NCBI GenBank assembly: GCA_034520365.1
Contig: JAXHNP010000002.1
Span: 310,001-374,000 of the forward strand
DNA: 64,000 nucleotides
Origin: Desulfobacterales bacterium
GTDB lineage: Bacteria; Desulfobacterota; Desulfobacteria; Desulfobacterales; Desulfosalsimonadaceae
Reading direction: 5' to 3'
Below, one piece after another: positions 44,581 to 55,311 of the stretch (its first letter is position 1; each line of letters starts with the position of its first letter). The notes beneath the pieces were generated by a model. That model was not told where the DNA came from. It saw only the letters and a program-made list of their open reading frames with translations, and made no database searches. The translations under genes and the position numbers were made by a program.

Positions 44581-45590
44581 TGGAAACTGATCCGGAATAC
44601 TTTATTCAGGGGGTTCGCTCCGGGGATCGGAAAATTCTGGCCAAAACCATTACTCTGATTGAAAGTTCCCTGTCAGCACACCACCGGCTGATGACCACAG
44701 TTCTTGACGGGCTGCTGCCCCATACCGGAAACGCCATTCGCCTTGGTATTACCGGTGTACCCGGGGCTGGCAAAAGTACCTTTATTGAAAACATTGGGCT
44801 TAAGCTGATCGATGAGGGGTATCGACTGGCTGTTTTAGCCGTGGATCCCAGCAGCGCGCGAAGCGGCGGCAGCATACTCGGGGACAAGACCCGAATGGAG
44901 AAACTCTCATCCCGGCCCGAGGCTTTTATCCGGCCATCCCCGTCCGGCGGCTCGCTGGGCGGGGTGTCCAGAAAAACCCGGGAAGCCATGCTGATCTGTG
45001 AAGCGGCCGGGTTTGATATCATCATTATCGAAACCGTGGGGGTGGGCCAGTCCGAAGCTTCGGTCGCTTCCATGGTGGACTTTTTTTTGATACTGATTCT
45101 GGCCGGGGCGGGCGACGAACTTCAGGGCATCAAGCGCGGGGTTCTCGAGCTGGCGGATGCGATAGCGGTTAATAAGGCGGATGGCGAAAATATCAAAAAC
45201 GCCCAAAAAACCCGGAAAGCCTATGAAGACGCCCTGCACCTGCTGACCCCGTCTTCATCCGCCTGGGTGCCGCCGGTTATGACCTGTAGCGCCCTGACCA
45301 TGGACGGGATTAAGGAAATCTGGGATACGGTTTTAAGCCACCGTCGGCAGATGATTGAAAGTGGCGATCTGACGGCCAAGCGAAAGCGGCAGGCGCTGGA
45401 TTGGATGCACTACTTACTTGAAGAAGGCTTGAAGGAGTGGTTTTACAATACACCTTGTGTCAAACATGAGCTGCCCGAATTAAAACGGGCGGTTGAGAGA
45501 GGCGAAACCACGCCGACAGCTGCAGTAAAAAAATTGCTGGATATATTCACCCGGGGACAGGAAAGGAACGTATATGGGTCAAAATGCTGA
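44580..45590 (+). CDS. meaB: Methylmalonyl-CoA mutase-associated GTPase MeaB
   Basis: A 336-residue G3E GTPase that loads and protects the mutase cobalamin cofactor. The Walker A is GVPGAGKS (near residue 58), VDPSSARSGGSILGDKTRM is the family block, and VNKAD is the guanine motif. It starts on the last base of the mutase stop and overlaps the next gene by 17 bp. The name ArgK was used earlier for E. coli homologues, but an arginine role is not supported. Confidence 0.95.
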   Translation: METDPEYFIQGVRSGDRKILAKTITLIESSLSAHHRLMTTVLDGLLPHTGNAIRLGITGVPGAGKSTFIENIGLKLIDEGYRLAVLAVDPSSARSGGSILGDKTRMEKLSSRPEAFIRPSPSGGSLGGVSRKTREAMLICEAAGFDIIIIETVGVGQSEASVASMVDFFLILILAGAGDELQGIKRGVLELADAIAVNKADGENIKNAQKTRKAYEDALHLLTPSSSAWVPPVMTCSALTMDGIKEIWDTVLSHRRQMIESGDLTAKRKRQALDWMHYLLEEGLKEWFYNTPCVKHELPELKRAVERGETTPTAAVKKLLDIFTRGQERNVYGSKC

Positions 45591-47127
45591 AAAAATCGAA
45601 GAGCTAAAGAAAAAAAGGGAAAAAGCGCTTGAAATGGGCGGGGCCAAAAGCGTGGCCAAGCAGCGCGAGCAGGGCAAAATGATCGCCCGGGAGCGGCTTG
45701 AACATTTATTTGATCCAGGCACCTTCCGTGAAGTGGATATGTTTGTCAAGCACCGGTGCGTGGATTACGGCATGGATGAAACCGATATTCCGGCCGACGG
45801 CGTGGTCACCGGGTACGGGTATGTTGATGGGCGGCCGGTTTTTGCCTTTGCCCAGGATTTTACCGCTCGGGCCGGAACCCTTGGTGAGATGCATGCCAGA
45901 AAAATATGCAAGGTCATGGATCTGGCCCACAAGTCCGGGGCGCCGGTGGTGGGATTTAACGATTCCGGCGGGGCTCGCATCCAGGAAGGCGTGGATGCGC
46001 TTTGCGGGTATGGCGAAATTTTTTATCGAAACTCCATCTGTTCCGGTGTGATTCCGCAGATCTCGGCGATTATGGGGCCGACTGCCGGCGGTGCGGTTTA
46101 TTCCCCGGCCATGACCGACTGGATCTTTATGGTCAAAAAAACCAGCCACATGTTTATCACCGGCCCGCAGGTCATTAAATCCGTCACCGGTGAAGAAATT
46201 ACCTTTGAGGAGCTGGGCGGGGCCATTGCACACAATGAAAAGAGCGGCGTGGCCCATTTTGCCAGTGAATCCGAAGAACATGCCATTGAGCAGATAAAGA
46301 CCCTGCTCTCTTATTTGCCCTCAAATAACATGGAGGACCCCCCGATCTTAGAAACCACCGATGATCCCGGCCGGACGAATCCAAACCTGGACGCATTTGT
46401 TCCCGATGACGCAAATACCGCCTATGACATGAAAAAAATCATTGAATCCATCGTGGATAACGGCGAATTTTTTGAACCCCATGCCTTGTATGCCAAAAAC
46501 ATGATCGTCTGTTTTGCCCGGTTAAACGGCAAAACCGTGGGCATTATCGCCAATCAGCCCAACTATCTGGCCGGATGTCTGGATATTGATGCATCGGACA
46601 AAGCCACCCGGTTCATCCGGTTCTGTGATGCGTTTAACATACCGCTTTTGACCATCGCGGATGTGCCCGGCTATATGCCCGGCAGCAACCAGGAATGGGG
46701 GGGGATTATCCGGCACGGGGCCAAGCTTTTGTGGTGTTATTCCGAGGCCACCGTACCCAAGCTCCTGTTAATCGTCAGGAAAGACTATGGCGGGGCCTAT
46801 ATCGCCATGTCTTCAAAGCATCTGGGCGCAGACATCGCCTTTGCCTGGCCCTCTGCGGAAATCGCTGTCATGGGCGCAGAAGGCGCGGCGAATATCATTC
46901 ACAGAAAGGCCATCCAAGAGGCGGATGATCCGGACGCCAAACGCAAAGAAAAAATCGAAGAGTATCGGGAGCTGTTTTCCAATCCTTACCGGGCAGCCCG
47001 GCGCGGCTATGTGGATGATGTAATTATGCCCAGCGAGACCCGTCCCCGGTTGATTGAGGCACTTGAGATCATGTATAACAAACGGCAGATGCTGCCGCCC
47101 AAAAAGCATGGGAATATACCGGTCTAG
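45574..47127 (+). CDS. Methylmalonyl-CoA carboxyltransferase 12S-type subunit
   Basis: A 517-residue acyl-CoA carboxylase carboxyltransferase with two crotonase-like halves. GFNDSGGARIQEGVD and PTAGGAVYSPAMTD form the first oxyanion site, and VPGYMPGSNQE and KDYGGAYIAMSSKHLGAD the second. It moves a carboxyl group between methylmalonyl-CoA or propionyl-CoA and biotin. With the biotin/5S protein at 47543-49582 and no biotin carboxylase gene present, a transcarboxylase coupling to pyruvate/oxaloacetate is more likely than an ATP-dependent propionyl-CoA carboxylase. A Na+ pump beta subunit is absent, arguing against a decarboxylase pump. Confidence 0.92.
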   Translation: MGQNAEKIEELKKKREKALEMGGAKSVAKQREQGKMIARERLEHLFDPGTFREVDMFVKHRCVDYGMDETDIPADGVVTGYGYVDGRPVFAFAQDFTARAGTLGEMHARKICKVMDLAHKSGAPVVGFNDSGGARIQEGVDALCGYGEIFYRNSICSGVIPQISAIMGPTAGGAVYSPAMTDWIFMVKKTSHMFITGPQVIKSVTGEEITFEELGGAIAHNEKSGVAHFASESEEHAIEQIKTLLSYLPSNNMEDPPILETTDDPGRTNPNLDAFVPDDANTAYDMKKIIESIVDNGEFFEPHALYAKNMIVCFARLNGKTVGIIANQPNYLAGCLDIDASDKATRFIRFCDAFNIPLLTIADVPGYMPGSNQEWGGIIRHGAKLLWCYSEATVPKLLLIVRKDYGGAYIAMSSKHLGADIAFAWPSAEIAVMGAEGAANIIHRKAIQEADDPDAKRKEKIEEYRELFSNPYRAARRGYVDDVIMPSETRPRLIEALEIMYNKRQMLPPKKHGNIPV

Positions 47128-47203
47128 AGACTGGAAACTAGAAACTAGGTAAAGGATTTTTATCATTTTTTATACGCGATATCTGAAAGCTAACAGCTAA
47201 TAC
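47124..47203. repeat. Degenerate heptanucleotide repeats
   Basis: Units resembling CTRGAAA run from 47124 to 47151 (four), and CTRAMAG-like units run from 47183 to 47203 (three), with a 7-bp period. The first unit overlaps the carboxyltransferase stop codon. Compare the tracts at 14227-14294. Confidence 0.6.
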
Positions 47204-47234
47204 CCAAAAATTTATACCTGGCAACGGAGAGACG

Positions 47235-47483
47235 ATGAAACCGGATCGGAAAAAAACAGCAGCCATTGCCGCGGTAACGGCCTACATTAAATCCCAGGAG
47301 GAAGCGGCAATAAGCATGGAACCCCAGCTGGAACGGGTTGAAGGCGTTGAAATGCCAGCTAAATCGGCAATTTCTCAGGCGCCCATGCCGGTCTGGCGGG
47401 TCAGCGGCCGCCAGCAGCAGATGCAGTTGCGGAATCTGATGCAGATGAAGGCGCTGCAGCGGGCGACCGGATGGCGGCGATAA
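47235..47483 (+). CDS. Small protein of the carboxyltransferase cluster, OadG-tail-like
   Basis: An 82-residue soluble protein. The start (AAIAAVTAYIKSQEE) and end (VWRVSGRQQQMQLRNLMQ) recall the C-terminal part of oxaloacetate/methylmalonyl decarboxylase gamma/delta subunits, but the membrane helix of those proteins is missing. GGAGAG precedes the ATG. It lies between the 12S-type and the biotin/5S-type genes, which suggests an assembly role in the transcarboxylase. The resemblance is from memory of short motifs and is moderate. Confidence 0.65.
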   Translation: MKPDRKKTAAIAAVTAYIKSQEEAAISMEPQLERVEGVEMPAKSAISQAPMPVWRVSGRQQQMQLRNLMQMKALQRATGWRR

Positions 47484-47542
47484 ACAGATATGGGCAGAAT
47501 TTTTAATTCCCGGCGATACCACGCAAATGAGGAGAAAGAGAT

Positions 47543-49582
47543 ATGACCGACCATTTTCAAGTTAAAATGACCTCGATGGATTATGACAAGGATCGACCCA
47601 AGGCAAAAAATCCCGTTAAAATACAGGATCTGACCCTTAGGGACGGCCACCAGTCGCTTTTTGCCACCCGCGGCCGAACCGAAGACATGATTCCGGTTGC
47701 GGAGATGATGGATGAAATCGGATTTTGGGGTGTGGAAACATGGGGTGGCGCCACATTTGATACCATGCACCGATTCTTAAATGAGGACCCCTGGGAGCGC
47801 ATTCGCACCCTGAAGCGTTACCTTAAGAAAACCCCGTTTTCCATGCTGCTTCGGGCACAAAATCTGGTCGGCTACCGCAATTATGCCGATGATGTGGCCC
47901 GGGCTTTTGTCGAGCGCTCCGCGGAAAACGGCATTGATATCTTCCGAACATTTGATGCCTTAAATGATTTCCGAAATTTTGAAACCGTGGTGGAGGTGAT
48001 CAAGAAATGCGACAAGCATTTTCAGGGTTCCATCTGCTATTCGCTGACTGAGCCCCGCATGGGCGGAGAGGTCTACAACCTTGACTATTACCTGGCAAAG
48101 GCCAGGGAATTGGCGGATATGGGGGCGGACACCATCTGCATCAAGGACATGGCCGGGCTTTTGGCGCCCTATGACGCCTTTGAGCTGATCAAGGCCCTTA
48201 AGGCGCAGACCAAAATTCCCATTCATCTGCACAGCCATTTCACCTCGGGCATGGCCTCCATGACTCACCTGAAGGCGGTTGAAGCGGGCGTGGACATTAT
48301 TGACACCTGTATGTCGAGCTACGCATACCGCACGTCCCATCCCGCGATTGAGCCCCTGGTTATGGCACTTCTCAGCACCAACCGGGACACCGGTTTTAAC
48401 ATCCAGGCGCTGGCGGATATCAACGATATCCTGGAAAAACAGATTCTCCCCAAATACAAGCATCTGCTGGATGACTCCAAGGTCTCGATCATAGACATCA
48501 ACGTGCTGCTTCATCAAACCCCGGGCGGGATGCTCTCCAACCTGGTCAACCAGTTAAAGCAGATGGATGCCCTGGACCGGATCTACGACGTCTACAAAGA
48601 ACTGCCCCGGGTGCGTAAAGAGCTGGGCCAGGTCCCGCTGGTTACCCCGACCAGCCAGATTGTGGGCACGCAGACAGTGAACAATGTCCTGTTTGACGAT
48701 GAAAATGACCGGTACAAAATGATTACCGGCCAGGTCAAGGATCTCTGCTACGGATTATACGGCCAGACGCCGGCACCCATTGATACGGAAGTTCAGAAAA
48801 AGGCGCTTAAAGGCTATGAGCGGGGTGAAGAGCCCATTAAATGCCGGCCGGCGGAAGTGCTTGAACCTGAACTTGATAAAGCCAAAGAAGACATCAAGGA
48901 TATCTCCACGGATATTGATGATGTGCTTATTTATGCCCTGTATCCGATTACCGGCAAAAAATTCCTTAAATACAAATACGGTCTGGAAACCCCGCCTGAT
49001 GAGATCCAGCCCAAGACCCTGGAGGAGGCCAAAAAAGAGGAAAAGCTGGTGGCCAGGGCCAGGGCCGGGGAACTGGTAGAGAAGAAGAGCCCGGAAACCA
49101 CGGAGCATGCCCGGACCTTTAATGTGTTTGTGGATGATCAATACTATGAGGTGGTCGTTGATGAGCCGGGCGGCCCGCCGATGGTTACCCGTGCGGTTCC
49201 GCCGGCCGCTCAGCCGGAATCGCAGCCGGCGGCCCAGCCGTCTGCCGAACCCGGACCGGCCCAGGCCCAGCAGCCGGAATCGCGGGCCCCCGCGCCCGAA
49301 GCGCCACCCAAAAAAGAAGCGGCTGAATCAAAGCCTGCGCCGAAACCGTCAACCGCCGCTCCGGCCGAAGGCACGCCGGTAAAGGCCCCCATGCCGGGCA
49401 TGATTATCAGCTTTGAAAAGCAGGTCGGCGACAGTGTGGAAGAAGGCGAATCCGTGGTGATTCTTGAAGCCATGAAAATGGAGAATTCCCTTCCCGCCCC
49501 GGCCAGCGGAACGATTAAATCCATCAATTTCAGTGTCGGGGATTCAGTGGCCAAAAATGATGTCTTGTGCGTGATTGGTTAA
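47543..49582 (+). CDS. Pyruvate/oxaloacetate carboxyltransferase (5S) fused to biotin carrier (1.3S)
   Basis: A 679-residue fusion. Residues about 25-320 form an HMGL-like TIM barrel (IQDLTLRDGHQSL, carboxylated-Lys region IKDMAG, HLHSHFTSG). A PYC_OADA domain follows, then a Pro/Ala/Glu-rich linker (about 550-605), and a biotinyl domain whose EAMKM lysine is near residue 645. It passes CO2 between biotin and pyruvate. Propionibacterium splits these parts into 5S and 1.3S subunits. With the 12S-type gene upstream it should form a methylmalonyl-CoA:pyruvate transcarboxylase. GGAG lies just before the ATG. Confidence 0.93.
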   Translation: MTDHFQVKMTSMDYDKDRPKAKNPVKIQDLTLRDGHQSLFATRGRTEDMIPVAEMMDEIGFWGVETWGGATFDTMHRFLNEDPWERIRTLKRYLKKTPFSMLLRAQNLVGYRNYADDVARAFVERSAENGIDIFRTFDALNDFRNFETVVEVIKKCDKHFQGSICYSLTEPRMGGEVYNLDYYLAKARELADMGADTICIKDMAGLLAPYDAFELIKALKAQTKIPIHLHSHFTSGMASMTHLKAVEAGVDIIDTCMSSYAYRTSHPAIEPLVMALLSTNRDTGFNIQALADINDILEKQILPKYKHLLDDSKVSIIDINVLLHQTPGGMLSNLVNQLKQMDALDRIYDVYKELPRVRKELGQVPLVTPTSQIVGTQTVNNVLFDDENDRYKMITGQVKDLCYGLYGQTPAPIDTEVQKKALKGYERGEEPIKCRPAEVLEPELDKAKEDIKDISTDIDDVLIYALYPITGKKFLKYKYGLETPPDEIQPKTLEEAKKEEKLVARARAGELVEKKSPETTEHARTFNVFVDDQYYEVVVDEPGGPPMVTRAVPPAAQPESQPAAQPSAEPGPAQAQQPESRAPAPEAPPKKEAAESKPAPKPSTAAPAEGTPVKAPMPGMIISFEKQVGDSVEEGESVVILEAMKMENSLPAPASGTIKSINFSVGDSVAKNDVLCVIG

Positions 49583-49620
49583 TTTAAACACAGTTCATAT
49601 AGACCGGGAGTCGCTGATCA

Positions 49621-50784
49621 ATGAAGATTCATGAGTTTCAGGCCAAGGAGCTGTTTAAGCAATATGAGGTGCCGGTGCCAAATGGCGGAGTGGCCAAAAC
49701 GGCTGCTGAGGCCGTCCGGATGGCGGAATCCCTGAAAACACTGCCGGTGGTGGTAAAAGCCCAGATCCATGCCGGGGGCCGGGGAAAAGGCGGCGGGGTG
49801 AAGGTTTCCCAAAGCCTTGATGAGGTAAAAGAAAACGCTGAGGCCATCCTGGGGATGAATCTCGTCACCCATCAGACCGGTCCGGAAGGCAGGACCGTCA
49901 AGCAGGTCCTGATTGAAGAGGGGCTTGAGATCAAAAAAGAGCTGTATCTCAGCCTGATTATCGACCGGGAAACCGCCAATATCATGATCATCGCGTCTGA
50001 AGCCGGGGGCGTGGAGATCGAAGAGGTCGCGGCCAGCACACCGGAGAAGATCATTAAAGTCCAGATCAATCCGCTTTTAGGTATTCAGCCCTATCACGGC
50101 CGTCAGGCCGCATTCGGTTTGAATTTGCCGAAAGATGCCATCAAGCCGTTTACCCGGATGATCAATCAGCTCTACAGGCTGTTTGCGGATTACGACTGCT
50201 CCCTGGTTGAAATCAATCCCCTGGTCCTTACAGCAGACAATCAGGTGATTGCCCTGGATGCAAAAATGGATTTTGATGACAACGCCCGATTCAGGCATTC
50301 AGATATTGTGGAAAAATACCGGGATTTGGACGAGGAGGATCCGCTGGAGGTGGAAGCTTCCAAGTACAATTTAAACTACATCAATATGGATGGCAATGTC
50401 GGCAATATGGTAAACGGCGCCGGCCTGGCCATGGCGGTTATGGACACCATCAAGCTGGCAGGGGCCGAACCCGCCAATTTTTTAGATGTGGGCGGCGGCG
50501 CCACGGCTGAAATGGTTGAGAACGGATTCCGGATTATCCTAAGCGATGAAAAGGTGAAGGGAATTTTAATCAACATTTTCGGCGGCATCCTGCGATGCGA
50601 CATACTGGCCCAGGGAGTTGTGGCGGCCGCCAAAAACATGGACGTCAAAGTGCCGGTGGTGGTCCGTATGGAAGGGACCAATGTTGAAGAGGGCCGGAAA
50701 ATTCTGGAAGAATCCGGCATGAAGCTTTATACGGCAGTAGATATGAAGGATGCGGGCGAACAGGTGGCGCGGATCGTCGCTTAA
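49621..50784 (+). CDS. sucC: Succinyl-CoA synthetase, beta subunit
   Basis: A 387-residue ATP-grasp subunit of the enzyme that interconverts succinyl-CoA and succinate with ADP/GDP phosphorylation. The opening [12 protein letters not shown], the [15 protein letters not shown] nucleotide lid and [10 protein letters not shown] are diagnostic. Full length. It follows the transcarboxylase gene by 38 bp and precedes sucD by 36 bp, so the succinyl-CoA made by the mutase is used directly here. Confidence 0.96.
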   Translation: MKIHEFQAKELFKQYEVPVPNGGVAKTAAEAVRMAESLKTLPVVVKAQIHAGGRGKGGGVKVSQSLDEVKENAEAILGMNLVTHQTGPEGRTVKQVLIEEGLEIKKELYLSLIIDRETANIMIIASEAGGVEIEEVAASTPEKIIKVQINPLLGIQPYHGRQAAFGLNLPKDAIKPFTRMINQLYRLFADYDCSLVEINPLVLTADNQVIALDAKMDFDDNARFRHSDIVEKYRDLDEEDPLEVEASKYNLNYINMDGNVGNMVNGAGLAMAVMDTIKLAGAEPANFLDVGGGATAEMVENGFRIILSDEKVKGILINIFGGILRCDILAQGVVAAAKNMDVKVPVVVRMEGTNVEEGRKILEESGMKLYTAVDMKDAGEQVARIVA

Positions 50785-50820
50785 GGCGGGAATTTCAAAG
50801 ATGATGCGGAGTGATAGCGA

Positions 50821-51705
50821 ATGAGTGTTTTCGTCAATTCAGATACAAGGCTAGTGGTGCAGGGGATTACCGGCAAAGAAGGCCAGTTTCATGCCCGGCA
50901 ATGCATTTCATACGGCACGAATGTGGTGGCCGGTGTGACGCCGGGCAAAGGCGGCGATGAAATGGATGGGGTGCCGATTTTTAATTCAGTTAAAGAGGCG
51001 GTCAGTCAAACCGCGGCCAACTGCAGCATGATATTCGTTCCGCCGCCGTTTGCCGCAGATGCGATCATGGAGTCCGCCGACGCCGGCGTTGACCTGATTG
51101 TGGCTATTACCGAAGGAATTCCGGTGCTGGATATGGCCAAAGCCAAACACGTATTGAACCAATCCGGATCCCGGCTGATCGGGCCCAACTGTCCGGGCAT
51201 CATCACCCCGGGCGAGGCCAAAGTCGGCATCATGCCGGGTCCGATCCATAAGCCGGGCGGTCCCATCGGCGTGGTTTCGCGCTCCGGGACGCTTACCTAT
51301 GAGGTGGTATATCAGCTGACCCGCGAGGGATTGGGGCAGACCACCTGCATCGGTATCGGAGGCGATCCCATTAACGGCACCAATTTTATCGATTGCCTGG
51401 CGGCGTTTGAGCGTGATCCGGATACAAAAGGCATTGTCATGGTCGGCGAAATCGGCGGCAATGCCGAAGAGGATGCGGCGGATTTTATCAAAGACCAGGT
51501 TAGCAAGCCGGTGGTAGGGTTTGTTGCCGGCATTACGGCCCCGCCTGGCCGGCGGATGGGGCACGCGGGAGCGATTGTCAGCGGCTCAGCCGGCACGGCC
51601 AAGGCCAAAATTGAGAAACTGAAATCCTGCGGGGTCCATATTTGCGAGAATTTGGGCGATATGGGTCAGGTATGTGGGGAGGTTTTTGGGAAATTGAATT
51701 TTTAG
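50821..51705 (+). CDS. sucD: Succinyl-CoA synthetase, alpha subunit
   Basis: A 294-residue CoA-binding and phosphohistidine subunit. GITGKEG and [15 protein letters not shown] bind CoA; the phosphorylated His lies in [10 protein letters not shown] near the end. GGAG precedes the ATG. Normal length. It is coupled to sucC and followed by the succinate dehydrogenase/fumarate reductase genes after 26 bp. Confidence 0.96.
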   Translation: MSVFVNSDTRLVVQGITGKEGQFHARQCISYGTNVVAGVTPGKGGDEMDGVPIFNSVKEAVSQTAANCSMIFVPPPFAADAIMESADAGVDLIVAITEGIPVLDMAKAKHVLNQSGSRLIGPNCPGIITPGEAKVGIMPGPIHKPGGPIGVVSRSGTLTYEVVYQLTREGLGQTTCIGIGGDPINGTNFIDCLAAFERDPDTKGIVMVGEIGGNAEEDAADFIKDQVSKPVVGFVAGITAPPGRRMGHAGAIVSGSAGTAKAKIEKLKSCGVHICENLGDMGQVCGEVFGKLNF

Positions 51706-51731
51706 CAAATTTATATCATCAGGAAAGATCC

Positions 51732-52373
51732 ATGAATACATTGTCAAACGCATTTACCACCTCCATCGGCAAGAAACTGCTGATGGCTGTCACGGGCCTC
51801 GGATTCTGTATTTTTCTGCTGACCCATTTGCTGGGCAACCTGACATTGTACGTGGGACGGGAGACCTTTGAATCCTATGTGGAGCACCTGCATGCGCTGG
51901 ATCCGCTGATCAGGGTAGCTGAAATCGGTCTTCTGGCTTTTCTGCTTGTCCACGTAATCACCGGCACGCTTTTATTCATTCAGAACCGCAAGGCCCGCCC
52001 AGAGCGTTATGCCGTGAACAAATCCGGCGGCGGCCGGACCATCGGCTCAGCGACCGCGCCGTATACCGGGTTTTTAATTTTACTGTTTATCATTTTTCAC
52101 CTGTTGAATTTTCACTTTGTGGAACACCCCGAGGGGTCCGTCTTTAATACGGTCTCCAATACATTCTCCAATGCATACTACACGGGCATTTATATAGTCG
52201 CCATGATTGTTGTGGCCGTTCATGTCCGACACGGCTTCTGGAGCCTTTTTCAGACGCTTGGGGCGAATCATCCCAAATACATGCCTGTCATCCAGGGGGC
52301 GGGCATTGTTTTTGCCCTGCTGCTGGGGGCCGGGTTCGGTCTGATTCCGCCTTACATCGGGCTGGGGTTCTAA
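51732..52373 (+). CDS. sdhC: Succinate dehydrogenase/fumarate reductase cytochrome b subunit
   Basis: A 213-residue five-helix membrane protein of the Bacillus/Wolinella diheme b type. Candidate haem histidines occur in LLTHLLGNL, LLVHVITG, IFHLLNFHF and AVHVRHGFWS. It binds the quinone and anchors SdhA and SdhB. The ATG at 51732 has AGGA nearby; a longer frame from 51642 would overlap sucD. A single C subunit with no SdhD is expected in this class. Its diheme design suggests transmembrane electron transfer, which helps drive succinate oxidation with menaquinone. Confidence 0.92.
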   Translation: MNTLSNAFTTSIGKKLLMAVTGLGFCIFLLTHLLGNLTLYVGRETFESYVEHLHALDPLIRVAEIGLLAFLLVHVITGTLLFIQNRKARPERYAVNKSGGGRTIGSATAPYTGFLILLFIIFHLLNFHFVEHPEGSVFNTVSNTFSNAYYTGIYIVAMIVVAVHVRHGFWSLFQTLGANHPKYMPVIQGAGIVFALLLGAGFGLIPPYIGLGF

Positions 52374-52459
52374 AACCGGGGAATGTGGCCATAGATAACT
52401 AGAGTATGCACAGTTTTTTTTATTTTCTTTTGGTGAGTCTATAAGAAGCGAGATGAAAT

Positions 52460-54373
52460 ATGACACTTGATGCCAAAATACCCGGCGGCCCGCTGACAGA
52501 GAAATGGGACCGCCATCAATTTGAACTCAAACTGGTCAATCCGGCCAATAAGAAAAAATTCGATATTATTGTGGTCGGCACCGGCCTGGCCGGCGCATCT
52601 GCGGCCGCCACCATGGCTGAGCTCGGATATAACGTCAAAAATTTCTGCATCCAGGATACCCCCCGGCGGGCGCACAGCATTGCCGCCCAGGGCGGAATCA
52701 ATGCGGCCAAAAATTATGCCAATGACGGCGACAGCGTTTGGCGGCTGTTCTATGATACGATCAAAGGCGGGGATTTCAGGTCCCGGGAGGCCAATGTTTA
52801 CCGCCTGGCCCAGCTTTCCACCCAGATCATCGACCACTGTGTGGCCCAGGGGATTCCTTTTGCCCGGGATTACGGCGGGCTGCTGGATAACCGGTCCTTT
52901 GGCGGCGCCCAGGTCTCGCGGACGTTTTATGCCAAAGGCCAGACCGGCCAGCAATTGCTGCTCGGCGCCTACAGCGCGCTGATGCGCCAGGTGGCCAAAG
53001 GAAAAGTGGAGATGTTCCCCCGCCGGGAGATGCTGGATTTGGTTATTGTTGACGGCAAAGCCCGGGGTATTTTGGTACGAAATCTGATTACCGGAAAACT
53101 TGAAACTTATGCCGCCCATGCGGTGGTGCTGGCCACCGGCGGCTACGGCAACGCCTATTTTCTGTCCACCAACGCCATGTCCTGCAATGTAACGGCCGCG
53201 TATCGCGCGTATAAAAAAGGCGCCTATTTTGCCAACCCCTGTTTTACCCAGATCCATCCAACCTGTATTCCGGTACACGGCACTTATCAATCCAAACTGA
53301 CGCTGATGAGCGAGAGTTTGAGAAATGACGGCCGGGTTTGGGTTTCCAGGCAGCCCGGGGATAAACGGCCGCCCAACCAGATTCCGGAATCCGAACGGGA
53401 TTACTACCTGGAGCGCAAATATCCGAGTTTCGGAAATCTCGTGCCCCGGGACGTGGCCTCGCGAAACGCCAAGGAACAGTGCGATCAGGGAAAAGGCGTG
53501 GGCGAGACCGGGTTGGCCGTATATTTGGATTTCGCGGATGCGATCAAACGGGATGGGAAGGATGTCATTGAAGCCAGGTACGGTAATCTGTTTCAAATGT
53601 ATGAAAAAATCACCGGCGAAAATCCATACGAGACGCCCATGCAGATTTATCCGGCGGTTCACTATACCATGGGCGGCCTGTGGGTGGATTACAACCTGAT
53701 GAGTACGATTGACGGCTTGTTCGTGCTCGGAGAGGCCAACTTTAGCGATCACGGGGCCAACCGCCTGGGAGCCAGCGCCCTGATGCAGGGACTGGCAGAC
53801 GGGTATTTCATTATCCCCTATACCATTGGCGGATATCTGGCCGGGACAGAGCTGCCGGAAGTGAAGACGGATCACGACGCATTTGCGAAGAGCAAAACCG
53901 ATGTGACCGCGCAGGCGGAAAAGCTTCTCTCCATTAACGGCCATCGCACGGTTGACGAGATTCACCGGGAACTCGGCATGATCCTGTGGGATTACTGCGG
54001 CATGTCAAGGGATATGGAAAGCCTGGAAAAAGCGCTGAAAATGATCCGGGAGCTTCGCGCCCGGTTCTGGAAAGAAGTCAATGTGCCGGGCAGCAGCGAG
54101 GATTTGAATCAGAGCCTTGAAAAGGCCGGCCGGGTGGCGGATTTTCTCGAATTCGGCGAACTGATGGTGCTGGATGCGCTCAATCGGGAGGAATCCTGCG
54201 GTTGCCATTTCAACCTGGCCTGCCAGACAGAAGATCATGAGGCCCTGCGGGATGACGAGAATTACTGCCATGTGAATGCCTGGGAATTTAAGGGCAAGGA
54301 ACAGGCGCCGGCACTTCACACGGAACCTCTGATGTTTGAGAATGTCGAGCTGAGCCAAAGGAGCTATAAATAA
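52460..54373 (+). CDS. sdhA: Succinate dehydrogenase/fumarate reductase flavoprotein subunit
   Basis: A 637-residue FAD enzyme that interconverts succinate and fumarate. The covalent-FAD His is in [13 protein letters not shown], the dinucleotide motif is [12 protein letters not shown], and catalytic-site marks include [11 protein letters not shown] and [16 protein letters not shown]. The last block and the length fit the Bacillus/Wolinella/Bacteroides type B group, matching the single cytochrome b upstream. Its stop overlaps the sdhB start. Direction in the cell (oxidation or fumarate reduction) cannot be told from sequence. Confidence 0.95.
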   Translation: MTLDAKIPGGPLTEKWDRHQFELKLVNPANKKKFDIIVVGTGLAGASAAATMAELGYNVKNFCIQDTPRRAHSIAAQGGINAAKNYANDGDSVWRLFYDTIKGGDFRSREANVYRLAQLSTQIIDHCVAQGIPFARDYGGLLDNRSFGGAQVSRTFYAKGQTGQQLLLGAYSALMRQVAKGKVEMFPRREMLDLVIVDGKARGILVRNLITGKLETYAAHAVVLATGGYGNAYFLSTNAMSCNVTAAYRAYKKGAYFANPCFTQIHPTCIPVHGTYQSKLTLMSESLRNDGRVWVSRQPGDKRPPNQIPESERDYYLERKYPSFGNLVPRDVASRNAKEQCDQGKGVGETGLAVYLDFADAIKRDGKDVIEARYGNLFQMYEKITGENPYETPMQIYPAVHYTMGGLWVDYNLMSTIDGLFVLGEANFSDHGANRLGASALMQGLADGYFIIPYTIGGYLAGTELPEVKTDHDAFAKSKTDVTAQAEKLLSINGHRTVDEIHRELGMILWDYCGMSRDMESLEKALKMIRELRARFWKEVNVPGSSEDLNQSLEKAGRVADFLEFGELMVLDALNREESCGCHFNLACQTEDHEALRDDENYCHVNAWEFKGKEQAPALHTEPLMFENVELSQRSYK

Positions 54374-55134
54374 TGAGCGCGTCAACGATTAATCTTACAT
54401 TAAAGGTTTGGCGGCAGAACCGAACAGATAAAAAGGGGCGGTTTGAAACCTATCCGGCAAATAATATTTCAACAGATATGTCTTTTCTTGAAATGCTGGA
54501 TGTGGTCAACGAGGAACTGACGCAAAAAAATATCGAACCGATTGCATTCGATCATGACTGCCGGGAGGGCATATGCGGCATGTGCGGCGCAGTCGTAAAC
54601 GGCCGGCCTCATGGGCAGGAGGCGGAAACCACCCTTTGCCAGTTGCATATGCGGCATTTTTCGGACGGTGACACCATTGTCATCGAACCCTGGCGGGCCC
54701 GGGCGTTTAAACAGGTAAAGGATCTGGTCGTGGATCGCTCAGCACTGGACCGGATTATCCAGGCCGGCGGCTACATTTCCGTAAATGCCGGGGGCGCCCC
54801 GGATGCCAATACCACGCCGATCCCCAAGGACGCCGCGGATGCGGCATTTAACGCGGCCGCCTGTATCGGCTGCGGCGCCTGCGTGGCCGCCTGCCCGAAT
54901 GCCTCGGCCATGCTCTTTATCGGGGCAAAGGTGTCGCATCTTGCGCTTCTGCCCCAGGGCCGGCCGGAGGCGGCCCGCCGGGTCCGCGCCATGGTCCGGA
55001 AAATGGATGAACTGGGATTCGGCAACTGCTCCAATGAGACCGAATGCGAGGTGGAATGCCCGAAAGGGATTTCCATCCGTGAAATCGCCCGTTTAAACCG
55101 TGAATTTATGAAGGCTGAGCTAAAGTCCGCCTGA
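54373..55134 (+). CDS. sdhB: Succinate dehydrogenase/fumarate reductase iron-sulfur subunit
   Basis: A 253-residue electron-transfer subunit with three clusters. The [2Fe-2S] site is [11 protein letters not shown] plus a later Cys (TTLCQLH). The [4Fe-4S] site is [14 protein letters not shown]. The third cluster, normally [3Fe-4S], is bound by [14 protein letters not shown]. Order and spacing are canonical for type B enzymes. It begins on the last base of the sdhA stop and ends the carbon-metabolism run. Confidence 0.95.
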   Translation: MSASTINLTLKVWRQNRTDKKGRFETYPANNISTDMSFLEMLDVVNEELTQKNIEPIAFDHDCREGICGMCGAVVNGRPHGQEAETTLCQLHMRHFSDGDTIVIEPWRARAFKQVKDLVVDRSALDRIIQAGGYISVNAGGAPDANTTPIPKDAADAAFNAAACIGCGACVAACPNASAMLFIGAKVSHLALLPQGRPEAARRVRAMVRKMDELGFGNCSNETECEVECPKGISIREIARLNREFMKAELKSA

Positions 55135-55311
55135 TCATTGCAAGGATCTGTCACATGAATGCGCCGGCCTTATAAATTATTTTCAGAAAGATTATTCCGG
55201 CTAAATGAAAATATGATAGCATCCCGCAGCCAATTTCTGGTATAGGATAAGTCGATACTGCCATGACCGGTCTCAATCTCATTTGAATTCATGAAAACGG
55301 GAGGATAAGGC

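Noticed and set aside
45574-49582. Sodium-pumping methylmalonyl-CoA decarboxylase
   Set aside because: No membrane beta subunit or true membrane-anchored gamma/delta subunit is present; a soluble transcarboxylase fits better.
52439-53965. 508-codon open frame antisense to sdhA
   Set aside because: It mirrors a strongly conserved flavoprotein, has no domain and no ribosome site of note, and arises from high GC at third codon positions.
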